Part shown: positions 49,401 to 61,400 of the stretch, one piece after another
Position numbering within the stretch: position 1 is the first letter of the stretch
How the letters are laid out: each line of letters starts with the position of its first letter
Assembly (NCBI GenBank): GCA_947462335.1
Contig: OX381714.1
Coordinates: 22,726,618-22,790,617 of the forward strand
DNA from: Harmothoe impar
Lineage: Eukaryota > Annelida > Polychaeta > Phyllodocida > Polynoidae
Direction of reading: 5' to 3'
Length of the DNA stretch: 64,000 nt
The notes under the pieces: generated by a model
Databases searched by the model: none
Told to the model about the DNA's origin: nothing
Seen by the model: only the letters and a program-made list of their open reading frames with translations
Translations under genes and position numbers: made by a program

Positions 49401-52400
49401 GGAACGACTTCGATAGCGAAACATATCGCTTGCCGGGGGTAAAATGCGAAAGCATTTCGATGACTCGATGACTGAAGGTCCTGCCGCCCCTAACTAGCGT
49501 GCTGCAGTGGGCTAGGACCCCACATAGGCGTTGCAGCTGCTTCCTCGTCGCCCGCAGGCGACCTGAGAAGAAGGCTATTTCCTCGTGTAGGCTGGCTATT
49601 TTCTCGTCGGGCAGACGGAGCTTCATTTCGATGGAGTCTAACTCCACTCCCAGATAGGTCTGGATTTGGGCCGGCGACTTGACCTTTTTATATGAAATAT
49701 AGAAACCCAACCTCCTCAATACACTATGGAGGTAAAGTTGGGCTGTCTGGCATTCGCTGAAATTGCGACCCATCACTAGAAAGTCATCAAGGTAATTGGC
49801 ACAAAAGAAACCTTGTCCCTCCATATGACGCGAGACCGCGTCGGTGATGCGAGTGAACACGCTAGGAGACATCCTGGTCCCGAAGGCCAAGAAATTGTCC
49901 TCTATGAAGCACGGGGTACCGTCTATGTCCCACTGCAAACCTTGAAACTTCCTGTCACTCTCTCTTATCAAAATTGACCTATACGCACTGGTAATGTCTG
50001 TGACTGCCATAAAGCAGTACGGTTGTATGGCTGCAGAAACCATATCTACGGTTTTATACTTGAAAGTTTGGAAGGTTGATTCCATAAAGGAATTGATGGA
50101 TGCCCCTAGCGGGCGGCTAGCATCCGTGATAGGCCTATACGAGCCCCCTTTTTTCTCGACGGCACCGAGGGCATGGATGCAGTGGGGGGTACTCGGTACC
50201 AACGACAACTTGCCACTACTCAACTCCTCGAGAATAATCTCGCTAATCTCATCCTTGGCTGAGACGGTCGCAGATTTATAGTTTGTACACAAATACGGGT
50301 GAATCACAGAGCCTGGGTCAACCAATTTAAAGCCGTGGGTTAAACCGTCCAACAAAAAGTGTGCGTCTGGGTCGGGGGCGGCTACACCATGTCCCGACAG
50401 CATATCCCTCCAAGCACATAAATTCATCTGTGATCGAACACCCCCCACAAAGTGGGTCTCCTTGACATCCCATAATGGGAGGTAGTCCGCGTACATGCTA
50501 CACAAATCATCTACACTCGCACATACACAAATAGCATCACAATCCACCCTGATGTCCCATGTCTGCGCGTGCTCTCGGCTCGGCTCCGCACTGACGGCTA
50601 ATGTCTGCGCGTGCACTTGGCTCGGCTCCGCGCTGACGACTAGATCATGTGGTCACATATGATGACCTGGGTTGCCCTGTTGGGCATGAGGGGGACCTTG
50701 AGGTGGGAAACCACTTCCATATCCTGGAGGGGGGTTACCCATCATTTGCGACTGGTTGCCATAGAAACCGCTAGGTTGGCTCCTGCAGTATCTACCTTTA
50801 TGGGCCCCCCGGCAGTTGCTGCAAATATGTTTCTTGTTGCAAGGGTTATAGTCGCATCGGTCTCGGAAGTTCCATTGCCCACAAATATCCGGGGGGCACA
50901 GTCCTCCTTTGTTGCCGGAGCCCCGCCCCCCGCTGTTGGCCCCCCGACTCTCACTGCGCGCCGCCTCCCGGGCCAGCGCTCTGAGGACTGGTCCAGTGTT
51001 ATCCGCGCCCAGGCAGTCGTGGCGGGCATCCTCGTCGCAGTGTACATAATCTGTGAGATCACCCTCTATGACCTTGGTGGTGACCTTGAACTCATACTTA
51101 GCAAGAGTGTCGGCCTCATAAGCCTTGGACAAGCCCCTCATAGTGATGAACTTCATATGGGCAGAGTAGCCCCTGGCCGTTATGCGGCTGGGAAATTCAC
51201 CTTTAATGATACACTCGTGTACACATGTCATGCCATAGACAAGCTCTCGGTAGGACATTTGCTTGTAATCCTTGTCCACCTCCAGATGGTAATCAGGCCT
51301 AATCTTTTCCCTAGACCTCTTCCTCCTGTTATCCCTAGTATAACCCCTCAGCTCATCACACAGAATCTCAGACAAACCTTGAGGTTGACGGGGTCCCAGG
51401 AGAGCAGCATCAAAGTCTGGGGAGAGTAGTCCCAGAGACTGGTGTGATAGCCCAGCCCTCTGTAGCCCTGCTTGGATGGTGGCTGAAGCAGAGGATGGGT
51501 ACAGAGGCTGTGGCCTCTGCTGTTGTTGCTGCTGTTGAAGTGGCTGTTGCCACTGTTGATACTGCTGTTGCTGCTGTTGATGGGCTTCTTCGCGCTGGGG
51601 TTGCTGCTGCTGTTGCACCCAGAGCAGGTAAGATTGATATGAAGTGTCGGCATTGCCTTTTGGGCCTACACCACCAACCTGACCTCGCTCTTCACGGGTG
51701 TCCGATCGCTCTCCGCGGCCCACCTCTCGCTCTGCGCGGTCGTCGGTGGTAAAAGGAGCTGAGCTGAAGCTGTTTGAAGTATCCCCAACTCTCTGCCATT
51801 GTCTATCGTCCTTAAAACGACCCAAATTGCCTTGCATATCGTTGTAGACGGCCGCACCGGAAGGGTGAGAGTGGGCGCCGCCATGATTGTTGATGTCCGC
51901 GGCCGCGTTCGAGTCTCCACCCCGGTGAGCAGAAGTCAGCGCTGGTCCCCGCGTGTCCGCGTGCCGCCCGCCGGGTATCGGCCGCGAATCCGCGCTATGG
52001 TAAGTTACTAACCTACTTTTCTCACCCTCGAACGCGTCCGCGCTGCCGACAGCCTGTACTACACCGCGGAAGGCGGCTTCTGCCAGGTAGGTATCTCTTT
52101 CCACCCGGTTATTGCCGGCTCTGATCCCGGCCAACTCTAGCTCGGCCTCTTTCAGCTTCTGTGTCCTCTTTAAATGAACCTCCCTGGCTCTCTCTTTGAT
52201 TGTAAGAGCCTCAATCCGCTGAAGAGCCTGCAGGAGCTCTCCCTCACGGGCCGCGTCGTCATCCGCGGCCTGTTGTTCATGTTGGCGGGTCGTCCCGCCC
52301 GGGGCTCCCGTCGGCGCAGGGCTGTCCTTGCCGGTCCTCTGCTCTCCGTCGGAGCCGCCATGCTCCTCCGGTGCCGGCTCAGTCCTGCCCCCCTGCTTCT

Positions 52401-55400
52401 TAGGTGTACCCTTGTTAGGGTTGGGGGCATTGCACTGTGGGCAACCATTGCGGTTTGAGTGGTATTCCAAACCACAAAAACAAATAGTAGGCATGGCTAA
52501 ATCTCAAGATAAGCACTAGATCTCAAGAAATATCTCAAGAATTTTTTCAAATGTCCATGATTGAAGGTGTAGCAGGCTGGCAGTGACGTCACGGCGTCAC
52601 TGGCGGGAGAGCTGGTAACACCCCCTGTTGATTAATAGTAGTACTAGTTGACTAGTCCATGTCAATAATTGAGATATGGCTAAAAGAAAGAAAAGGGTCC
52701 CAGGGAATGACACCTAAATTAATCTCCAATTATAAAAAGTTATGATAGTGTTCTTAATCCATTCCATAATGCTGTTTTAAGAAAAAAGAACGTTTTTGTT
52801 CCATTTGCACTTCATGGCTTCTAAAACCTTCCAAAATGGAACTAATCTGATAGAAATATTAAATATGATCAATTTGGTGTACAATATGTATAGTCTCAAC
52901 ATATCTGTGTCAAATAATGCATGCCTATGTGTTAATTTGAACCACCCTATTGCGACCCCTTAAGCTATTTTCCAGGCATCTGGGAAGGAGAAAGGGCCAA
53001 ATTTATGATATATCTGACATGCTCTGGAAGACACATCATAGCATCTTTAAGTATCTTAGACGATATATCTTTAACACCTGAGGCTTTGCCTGTATTTATA
53101 TTGCCTATAAGTTTGACCATCTCCTCTTCTGAACAGTCTCTCACTGTGAAATGCTTATTTACCCTTGGGCTTGGAGGATGCCATGGTGCATTCATATGCT
53201 GTGCTAGCTTGTTACCTATTGTGGCGAAAAATTCATTAATAAAATTGGCTGTGTCAGCATCAGGGATCGGGGTATTATTATGGACTAGGTTGAAATGTGG
53301 GTCTTTAACCCTGGGGTTTAAAATACCATTTATTTGTGCCCAATACTCTTTTGGTTTTTCCACATTGGCATTTAATTTATCCATATGGTACTCCCTCTCA
53401 GCCATTCTACAGGCAGCTTTGGACCTATTCCTGAGGTAATCAGATATGTTTTTGTCATCTTCATTTTTGGTCCTCCTGTACTTAGCCATAGCAGCATTTT
53501 TTTCATGTATTTGCCTCATGAGCTGTGTGTCAATCCATGGCTGCTTTTCTTGCTTAAAACTAAATGTCTTGATAGGGCAAGTGATATTTATAAGAAATGT
53601 GATCTGAGTCACAAATATATCCCATGCTTTATCTGGGGTGTCAGCTTGCCAAAATCTGTCCCAATTTGAATTCTTTAAGCCCATCTTGAAATTTTCCACA
53701 GTATAATTCTTATCCCTGTAAATTCTGCCTTTTTAATAGGGCGCTGGACATAGGATCTAGTGGCATATATGAGATGATGATCTGTGATTGCTGGGGCAAG
53801 TACACCTGATGAAACGATATGTCTACTGTTAGTGAATATGAGATCTATCATAGTATCATCAGTATCTGGGTTGACATGGGTGTCTTCTGTAATGAGTTGC
53901 GTCAGACCTAGTGTTTGACATAGGCCTCTGAGCCCATTTGCTTTATTGACTCCAGGTTTATAATTTATATTAAAATCACCAAACATTATAATTTCGCTAT
54001 ATTTATTTTTGTCCAAATTTGTAAAAATATCTGAAATTTTGTCTGGTGCATTTTTCATATTTTTATCTGGCCTATATACATTAATGATTAAGATTGGCTT
54101 TTGTTTTCCCCTACTGACTGCTACACAGTGTATTTCCAGGTCTTTCGTGCTACTATCATAAGCTGCAAAAGCCTTGGTAGTGTATGTAATATCATTGGCT
54201 ATGTACAGGAGAACTCCTCCACCCCATTCTTTCTCAGTTAGGTCCTGTCTGTCCAACCTCACAATATTATACCCTCTCGCTGCCACCTGACTGTCCGGCA
54301 TTTTCTCATTTAGCCAGCTCTCAGAAATCCCTAAGACATCAATATTAGAATTTTCTAGCATTAGCCGCACAGCAATCTTATTGGCCACTAGGCTACGTGC
54401 ATTCATATGACAGAAGTGCATACCCTTTTCCCCTTTAAAATCAACTATAGCCATCCAAGTGGTGAGTTATATGTAGTTTAACGGTGGGGGGGGGGGGGGA
54501 CCCAGGGGGGGGGGGGGTGATGTATTTTCTATACATTTATGAGTCAAAATGCCATCAACTATATATGTACTTTTATATATAGTTGGCTGAGGTATGTGCC
54601 ATACGGCTACCTGTGCATCTCTCGGAAGCACCTTCTTATTGTGCATTGAGAATGCTGGGGGGGGGGGGTTTATGCACCAACAATTGGCTGTGTCAGCATT
54701 AGGGATCGGGGTATTATTATGGACTAGGTTGAAATGTGGGTCTTTAACCCTGGGGTTTAAAATACCATTTATTTGTGCCCAATACTCTTTTGGTTTTTCC
54801 ACATTGGCATTTAATTTATCCATATGATACTCCCTCTCAGCCATTCTACAGGCAGCTTTGGACCTATTCCTGAGGTAATCAGATATGTTTTTGTCATCTT
54901 CATTTTTGGTCCTCCTGTACTTAGCCATAGCAGCATTTTTTTCATGTATTTGCCTCATGAGCTGTGTGTCAATCCATGGCTGCTTTTCTTGCTTAAAACT
55001 AAATGTCTTGATAGGGCAAGTGATATTTATAAGAAATGTGATCTGAGTCACAAATATATCCCATGCTTTATCTGGGGTGTCAGCTTGCCAAAATCTGTCC
55101 CAATTTGAATTCTTTAAGCCCATCTTGAAATTTTCCACAGTATAATTCTTATAACTTCTCCCTGTAAATTCTGCCTTTTTAATAGGGCGCTGGACATAGG
55201 ATCTAGTGGCATATATGAGATGATGATCTGTGATTGCTGGGGCAAGTACACCTGATGAAACGATATGTCTACTGTTAGTGAATATGAGATCTATCATAGT
55301 ATCATCAGTATCTGGGTTGACATGGGTGTCTTCTGTAATGAGTTGCGTCAGACCTAGTGTTTGACATAGGCCTCTGAGCCCATTTGCTTTATTGACTCCA

Positions 55401-58400
55401 GGTTTATAATTTATATTAAAATCACCAAACATTATAATTTCGCTATATTTATTTTTGTCCAAATTTGTAAAAATATCTGAAATTTTGTCTGGTGCATTTT
55501 TCATATTTTTATCTGGCCTATATACATTAATGATTAAGATTGGCTTTTGTTTTCCCCTACTGACTGCTACACAGTGTATTTCCAGGTCTTTCGTGCTACT
55601 ATCATAAGCTGCAAAAGCCTTGGTAGTGTATGTAATATCATTGGCTATGTACAGGAGAACTCCTCCACCCCATTCTTTCTCAGTTAGGTCCTGTCTGTCC
55701 AACCTCACAATATTATACCCTCTCGCTGCCACCTGACTGTCCGGCATTTTCTCATTTAGCCAGCTCTCAGAAATCCCTAAGACATCAATATTAGAATTTT
55801 CTAGCATTAGCCGCACAGCAATCTTATTGGCCACTAGGCTACGTGCATTCATATGACAGAAGTGCATACCCTTTTCCCCTTTAAAATCAACTATAGCCAT
55901 CCAAGTGGTGAGTCATATGTAGTTTAACGGTGGGGGGGACCCTGGGGGGGGTGATGTATTTTCTATACATTTATGAGTCAAAATGCCATCAACTATATAT
56001 GTACTTTTATATATAGTTGGCTGAAGTATGTGCCATACGGCTACCTGTGCATCTCTCGGAAGCACCTTCTTATTGTGCATTGAGAATGCTGGGGGGGGGG
56101 GGGGGTTTATGCACCAACCTGTTTAGTTGGTGTTTTACCCTATTTCCCATTAGACATCTTAACATTACATTATGTTAGTATTTTTATCATTAAATCAGTG
56201 AGTGGGAGCTTCCACTTTTCTTTTTGGTTATGGGTTAATATATAGTATTCAGTCAGAAGTGTCATAGTAGAGGTACAGGGTGTGTAGAGGTTTAGAGGAT
56301 AGAGTAAATAAATGTAGATAGTGGGGGGGGGGGGTCACTTGCATGTCCACCTGGTGGCCTGCACTGCTGGTTTGTATACAAGCGTTTAGTTAGTGACCAG
56401 TTAATTTAGTTGATTAATTTTAATTTTAATAGGGTGCTGTTATAGCCAAGTGAGGAAGAAGAAGAGAAGAAAGTAGCTCAAAGTTCTACATCAAGTAAAT
56501 ATAGAGCAGGTAGCTCTTATATCACTATATATCACTTATATCCTATATCAGGATATATCCTTATATCATTTAGACAAATGTTCAAAGTCCATAATCATGG
56601 CGAGTAATGTCACAATGCCCACATAAGGGTTTACAACCGCTGCAACTCCGGTATCTAATCTCCTCTATATGTGTGCGTATTTACCACGCCGAGCAGTGTC
56701 CAGTGGCGGCGCACAGGGGCGCTACCGACAGTCCTGGCAGAAGGGTGTAACCCAGCTACCCATCATAGTTTTTATACTGACTTGGCCGGCCATCGTACAT
56801 GGTCTGTCGCCTACCCCTGTCTCAGAGTTCATATTTACATTACTACTGAAGATATGCTTATGGCATCTAAGTGCTGTGTATTTTAGGGGTGATATCTATA
56901 AATAGGGAGGGTTGTGGTTTACTTTGCTCGTGATTTGGCATAATATGACTTTTATACTATATTCTCTTATGGGTAGAGTAGGTTGTTAACAGGAAAATCA
57001 GGTCTCTTATGTATTGCAAGGGGTTACAGTCTTTCAACACCAAAGAAACACATTAATTCAATGTCATTATCATATATGGAGGGGTTATATCATTTAAATT
57101 ACAGCAGATGACAATACTTTGGCTCGGCGGCATGCACTGCTAGTTAGTATATTGGTTCTCTTCTTATAATCGTCATATGAAATTGCCCTGGTGGTCTGCA
57201 CTGCTAGGCATATTATATACGTTTAATATGGGTTAAACTTTTGATTTTGAAGTATACCAAAATGTTATATATTATTTTCCTGTTAAGCCAGCTCTATTAT
57301 ATTAGTATTGTAGTAATTCTTTATAAAATTGGGTAAATTTTAATTTTGATTAAGGGCATATTAATATGGTGCGATCTCACCCAGCTGTGCTCCACATTCC
57401 TCCAGAGCTGTCTTGTTCTTCTTGATGACATAGGGGAACAGGCGAGCCCAGGCTGTCTTCGTAGTGGGGTAACCATGGAGACCGTCGTACAGCTTCCCAT
57501 ACTTGTGTTGGTACCCCTTATGTTGTTGATGATGGACTGTATTTCAAAGCCATGGCCCTACAAGACAATGGTCAGCGTTCATGGACACAATGGCTTGATT
57601 AACTGTGACCATGCCTTCATTAACACCAGTCTGTTGATCATGGTATGTGCCCTGTGTCTCATTGTGCTTATCATAATCCAGTCCAATCATTTGACTGTAG
57701 ACAAGACGTTGGCCCCTTTCAACATTGATAAACCTCTTCATTATCTCCAGTCTATCTACCAATACGTTTACTAGGGATTCTACGTCATTGAATACTGGGG
57801 TAAGTAGACCATCGTCACCCTTGGTTGATAGATCATTAACACCTCCGAATACGATCATTAGATCATAGCATCTCTCAGACAGAATGACTGCTGCTTCACG
57901 GTGTAAATCCAGTAGGGTAGCTCCTGATCTAGGCTCCATTTTGATAGTAACGTCTCTCACATTCAAGTCTGCAAGGGCAGCCAGGATTCTTCCTTTCATA
58001 GTAAATCCTCTACTATCCGCTAGTATAAGCACTTCAAACATGCTCTCAGTGGTTAAACATACAAGGTAGTATATATTTAATTTCTATACGTATCCTCTGT
58101 TCGTATGTCGCTGTGCTATTCTAGGCTGGTTGTGGTTGTGGCACTCTAGTGGTGGGAGGGGGGGGGTAGGCGCGCTTGACCCGTCAAGTACGTGGCGCTA
58201 TAGTCTGTTTAGGGTTAGCTGGCTTCTTGTTCTTGAAGGAAAGTCCTAACTTTCATCAGCGACTTTCCGCACAGATTTTGGCCTGGCCTATTTTCATCTG
58301 CATTTTTTTTCACCATCTGACAGATTGTACCCTGTACCAAACTCATTGTCTTTAACCCATTGAGGCCGGGCAGAAATTTTTATTTTTAGTCATGGGGCCA

Positions 58401-61400
58401 GGAAATTTTCCAAAATTTTTCCCTGGGGCCGGGACATTCTCAAATCCCATAGAGTTATGTCAATTATAGTCGACATTCGGCCCCTCATGGTGTAGACTAT
58501 AGTCGACATCCGGCCCCTCATTGATGCAGACTATAGTCTACATCCGCCCTCAATGGGTTAACAGCCTCTAATAACTCTACCTCTCCTGTCCCAATTAGGT
58601 ACCTGGGTTTTGTTCAAAACGGGCTAGCTGTAGCTCTTCCAGGATGGTGACCATGTCTGTCTCCCATGTGATACTCCCTTTTGCTTGTTTTGACAGTCTC
58701 TTTGCTTCATAGGGGCAGTCTGTAGATAGGATGTCGTTCGCCAACTCATTATTCCCACTGTATAAAGCATACCTGTGTTGGAACGCCTGTTCAACGCTTA
58801 CGTAATATTCACCCATATACTTGAACTCTGCCTCGTGCATGTTAGACAGCATAGCGTATTTTGATTGAAAGGCAATCTCACCTCCTTCCAGTTTGAGTGT
58901 CTTGGCGTCAGCTAATTTGAGCCCTTGAGGGGCAGCGTCTAGATTGTCACGGTCAATGGCCTGGCCATTAATGACCACCCCCTGCCTTTAATGGAGACTT
59001 TGTGCTTTTTTGCCTTGGCAAAGGAGGCTATAACCCTAAGGTCACGCTGTTTGTTTGCTTCTGTGGGGGTGAGATCGTCTCCTATAGACACGTCCTCCCA
59101 TTGATCCAGGTCTTTCAGAGCTTTAACCTTACTGTAGACTGTACCTTTGCTGGCTGGGTGTTTGAGCACTACAATGATAGGACGCGGCCACGCATGTGTT
59201 TTCCGCCCTAGTCTGTAGATTGCAAAACACTCCTCCACCCCAAGCTCCATACCCATATCAGTGAACAGCGTTGCTATCGCCCTTTTGGGGTCTGGGTATT
59301 TGGTTTCATCTACTCCTCTTATGATCAGGTTAGGCCTTTTTTTTCCAATTAGATCCTTTTCCCTTTCAGACCAGCCCTTGCCGTTTGCTTTTAAGCTTGA
59401 GGGTGTCCAACTCGTCAGCCAATTTTACAATCTTTTTCCGCTGAACCCTAATTTTTTGGGTGTTGGCATCAATTTTTTCCCCTTGATTTTCTACAAGTGT
59501 CAGGAGGTGGGCTAATTGTTGCTGATTGGTATTTGTGACACCCGCAATTTTATTGGTGGTACCAATAAGCACACTAAGGTCTGCCACTGCTAGCCTTTTG
59601 GGTTTGGGCTTGCTTTCATCCTCTAGTTCCATTGTGGAAACATCCTTGATAGGAGACATTATACTTTGCCCCAGCGCAGTTATTTTCCCAAAGAGCGTCT
59701 TGTTGACTGGCTCCTCGTCACCCTCCAATGGTGGAGGCTCATTGTCCACCTCCCCAGGTCCGCCGGCGGTATCAATCCCTCCTATTTCCTCGATTTCTTC
59801 AATTTCCGGCATGGTACAATCCTCCTGATACTCTCCCCTGTTTCTACACACCTTTATAAGCACACTGTGTGAAATTGGTAACCCTAGATATGGAATCTCC
59901 CGTCGTATTCTATGTAATGTCGGAGCAAAATCCCCAGTGGGTGTTTACTCTGCGACGGCCATCTTGCTGTCTTCAGTGTATGGTCCAGCTCTTCGGGCAA
60001 TGCACAATTGGTGACTTTCATGTGTTTCTTTTAGCCTCATACCCCCAGAGAGCCAGAAGTTCTGTACCAATATCCTGGGGGGGGGGGGGCACTCAATTTT
60101 TTTGACAGGGGTGTCCGGCTGGACCCCTGCCAACCCTTGACCCTTGCCTAGGGAAATTTTGCAAAAGTTGACCCGGACACATGTGTATGCAAAATATACT
60201 AAGTGCCCCCCCCCGGGACCAATATGCTGTCCTAGACTTATTAAAGAGGAGACACTAGAGTCTATAAGCGTTCAAATTAATGTAAATTCCAGGAAGTGCA
60301 ATTAGAACTTTTGGATGTATATTGATTACACGATTCAGTTGATTGGACTTGGGCTTGGTTTATATTGTTCAAATCATACCCCACCACCGAGTTTAAATTA
60401 TTTTTATACATGAACATACCACTCGATATGCGCCCCTGACAGAGGCCTTTAAAACTGTGACTGCAATCAATATCATTCCACTGTCGGCTGTTTCCCCCCA
60501 TCTCGATGCATGTCTCTTGAGATGTGCTCGGTTCGCCCGGATGGTATTTTGTCCATGAGAAGGGTGTACCGTCACTCCAGTTGGCATTAGGTTCTTCATA
60601 TCCAATCCATAGTTTGTCCTGGCTGCTTTAAGATGTGAGTAAATGTATTAACCATATAGTGGCAGCATCTAGGGGTTTAAATGTAGAAGCCAGGGTTCGA
60701 TCAATTTTGATCTACCAACAATTTCTCATAATCACTTGGGACTATATTAGTTTGATACATGATGATATAATAAAAGCAAAAAAAACAACAACTTCATAGT
60801 GCTAGATTTTGATATATTGGCAATTAAAGATAGGACACCCTTAACAATAGCCAGCTATGGGAAAATCCCTATTTTTCAACATTTTTCCACTTTTTGAAAA
60901 TTTGACTAATAATATCTCAACCAAACTTCTCAGATGTTTAGAGGAGATTATTAGTAACACAATCAATCCAGAAAAAATTATTGTCATACCGTAAAACTTT
61001 GGTTATAAGCCGACCTTGGTTATAAGCCGAATGTGAGTTTGAGAGTAAAAATTTGGCTTATGTTTGAAATTAGTTTTCAGTATGTTCCTACATTATTAAA
61101 ACCTTGTCTATAAGCCGAATGGGAGTTTGGGGCTTAAAATCCGGCTTATAGCCAATAAAAACGCCAAATAAAATTTGGCTTATAACCAACATTTCACGGT
61201 AGGTGAAACTAAAGAGCCATGACCAATTTAGGGAAAAACACAAATTAAGAAAATTGTATTTTTTCTACATTTTGCAACACAGAAAATAAAAGTGCCAACA
61301 ATTTGTAACCAAAATCCTAGCCATCTGTATCTAAGATTATGTGATAAAATTATACGGTTTGGGAATCATTCAAATATTTTCTAGTCGGTCTAAACACCTA

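Larger units (their letters stand above)
47463..52664 (-). mobile_element. Ngaro-type tyrosine-recombinase retrotransposon, apparently intact (Ngaro-2)
   Basis: Split direct repeats in minus orientation: A1 52664-52539 and A2 47716-47591 (126 bp each, no difference seen), B1 47784-47717 and B2 47530-47463 (68 bp, one C/T difference). The plan A1-gag-RT/RH-YR-B1-A2-B2 is complete, and all three reading frames are open, with the YR frame overlapping RT-RNase H by about 220 bp. It lacks any DDE integrase. This is a good candidate for a recently active element, in contrast to Ngaro-1, from which it differs in terminal repeats and protein sequence. Confidence 0.9.
47005..52959. mobile_element. TTAA-flanked long-TIR DNA element carrying a Ngaro insertion
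   Basis: TTAA at 47001-47004 and 52960-52963 flanks terminal inverted repeats that begin GGGGTCGCAATAGGGTG (47005) and end with the reverse complement, CCCTATTGCGACCCC (52959). Arms are similar for about 290 bp (47005-47297; 52670-52959) and share GCATGCATTATTTGACACAGATATG (in part) and TGGAACAAAAACATTC-like blocks. The rest of the interior is the MITE-like palindrome at 47303-47459 and the Ngaro-2 element. No transposase is visible. TTAA target duplication fits piggyBac-like mobilisation, but the termini are not the usual piggyBac ones. It interrupts the RT of the non-LTR element. Confidence 0.8.
45184..59900 (-). mobile_element. Non-LTR retrotransposon (CR1-like, esterase- and NADAR-bearing), decayed and interrupted
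   Basis: Minus-strand order: ORF1 with coiled coil, RRM-like domain and NADAR-like domain (59812-58215), an SGNH esterase frame (58041-57361), a duplicated APE endonuclease region (56115-52965), then after a 5.96 kb insertion the RT and C-terminal domain (47018-45656), and a 3' region ending AATAAAGAATTACAAACAAACAAA (quoted in part) near 45205. An esterase in ORF1 is known from CR1-like elements. All frames carry stops or indels, so it is a dead copy. The 5' boundary is uncertain. The gypsy element inserted at or just beyond its 3' end. Confidence 0.8.

Noticed and set aside
50647..51429. 260-codon plus-strand ORF
   Set aside because: Antisense shadow of the Ngaro-2 gag frame, which has clear zinc motifs on the other strand.
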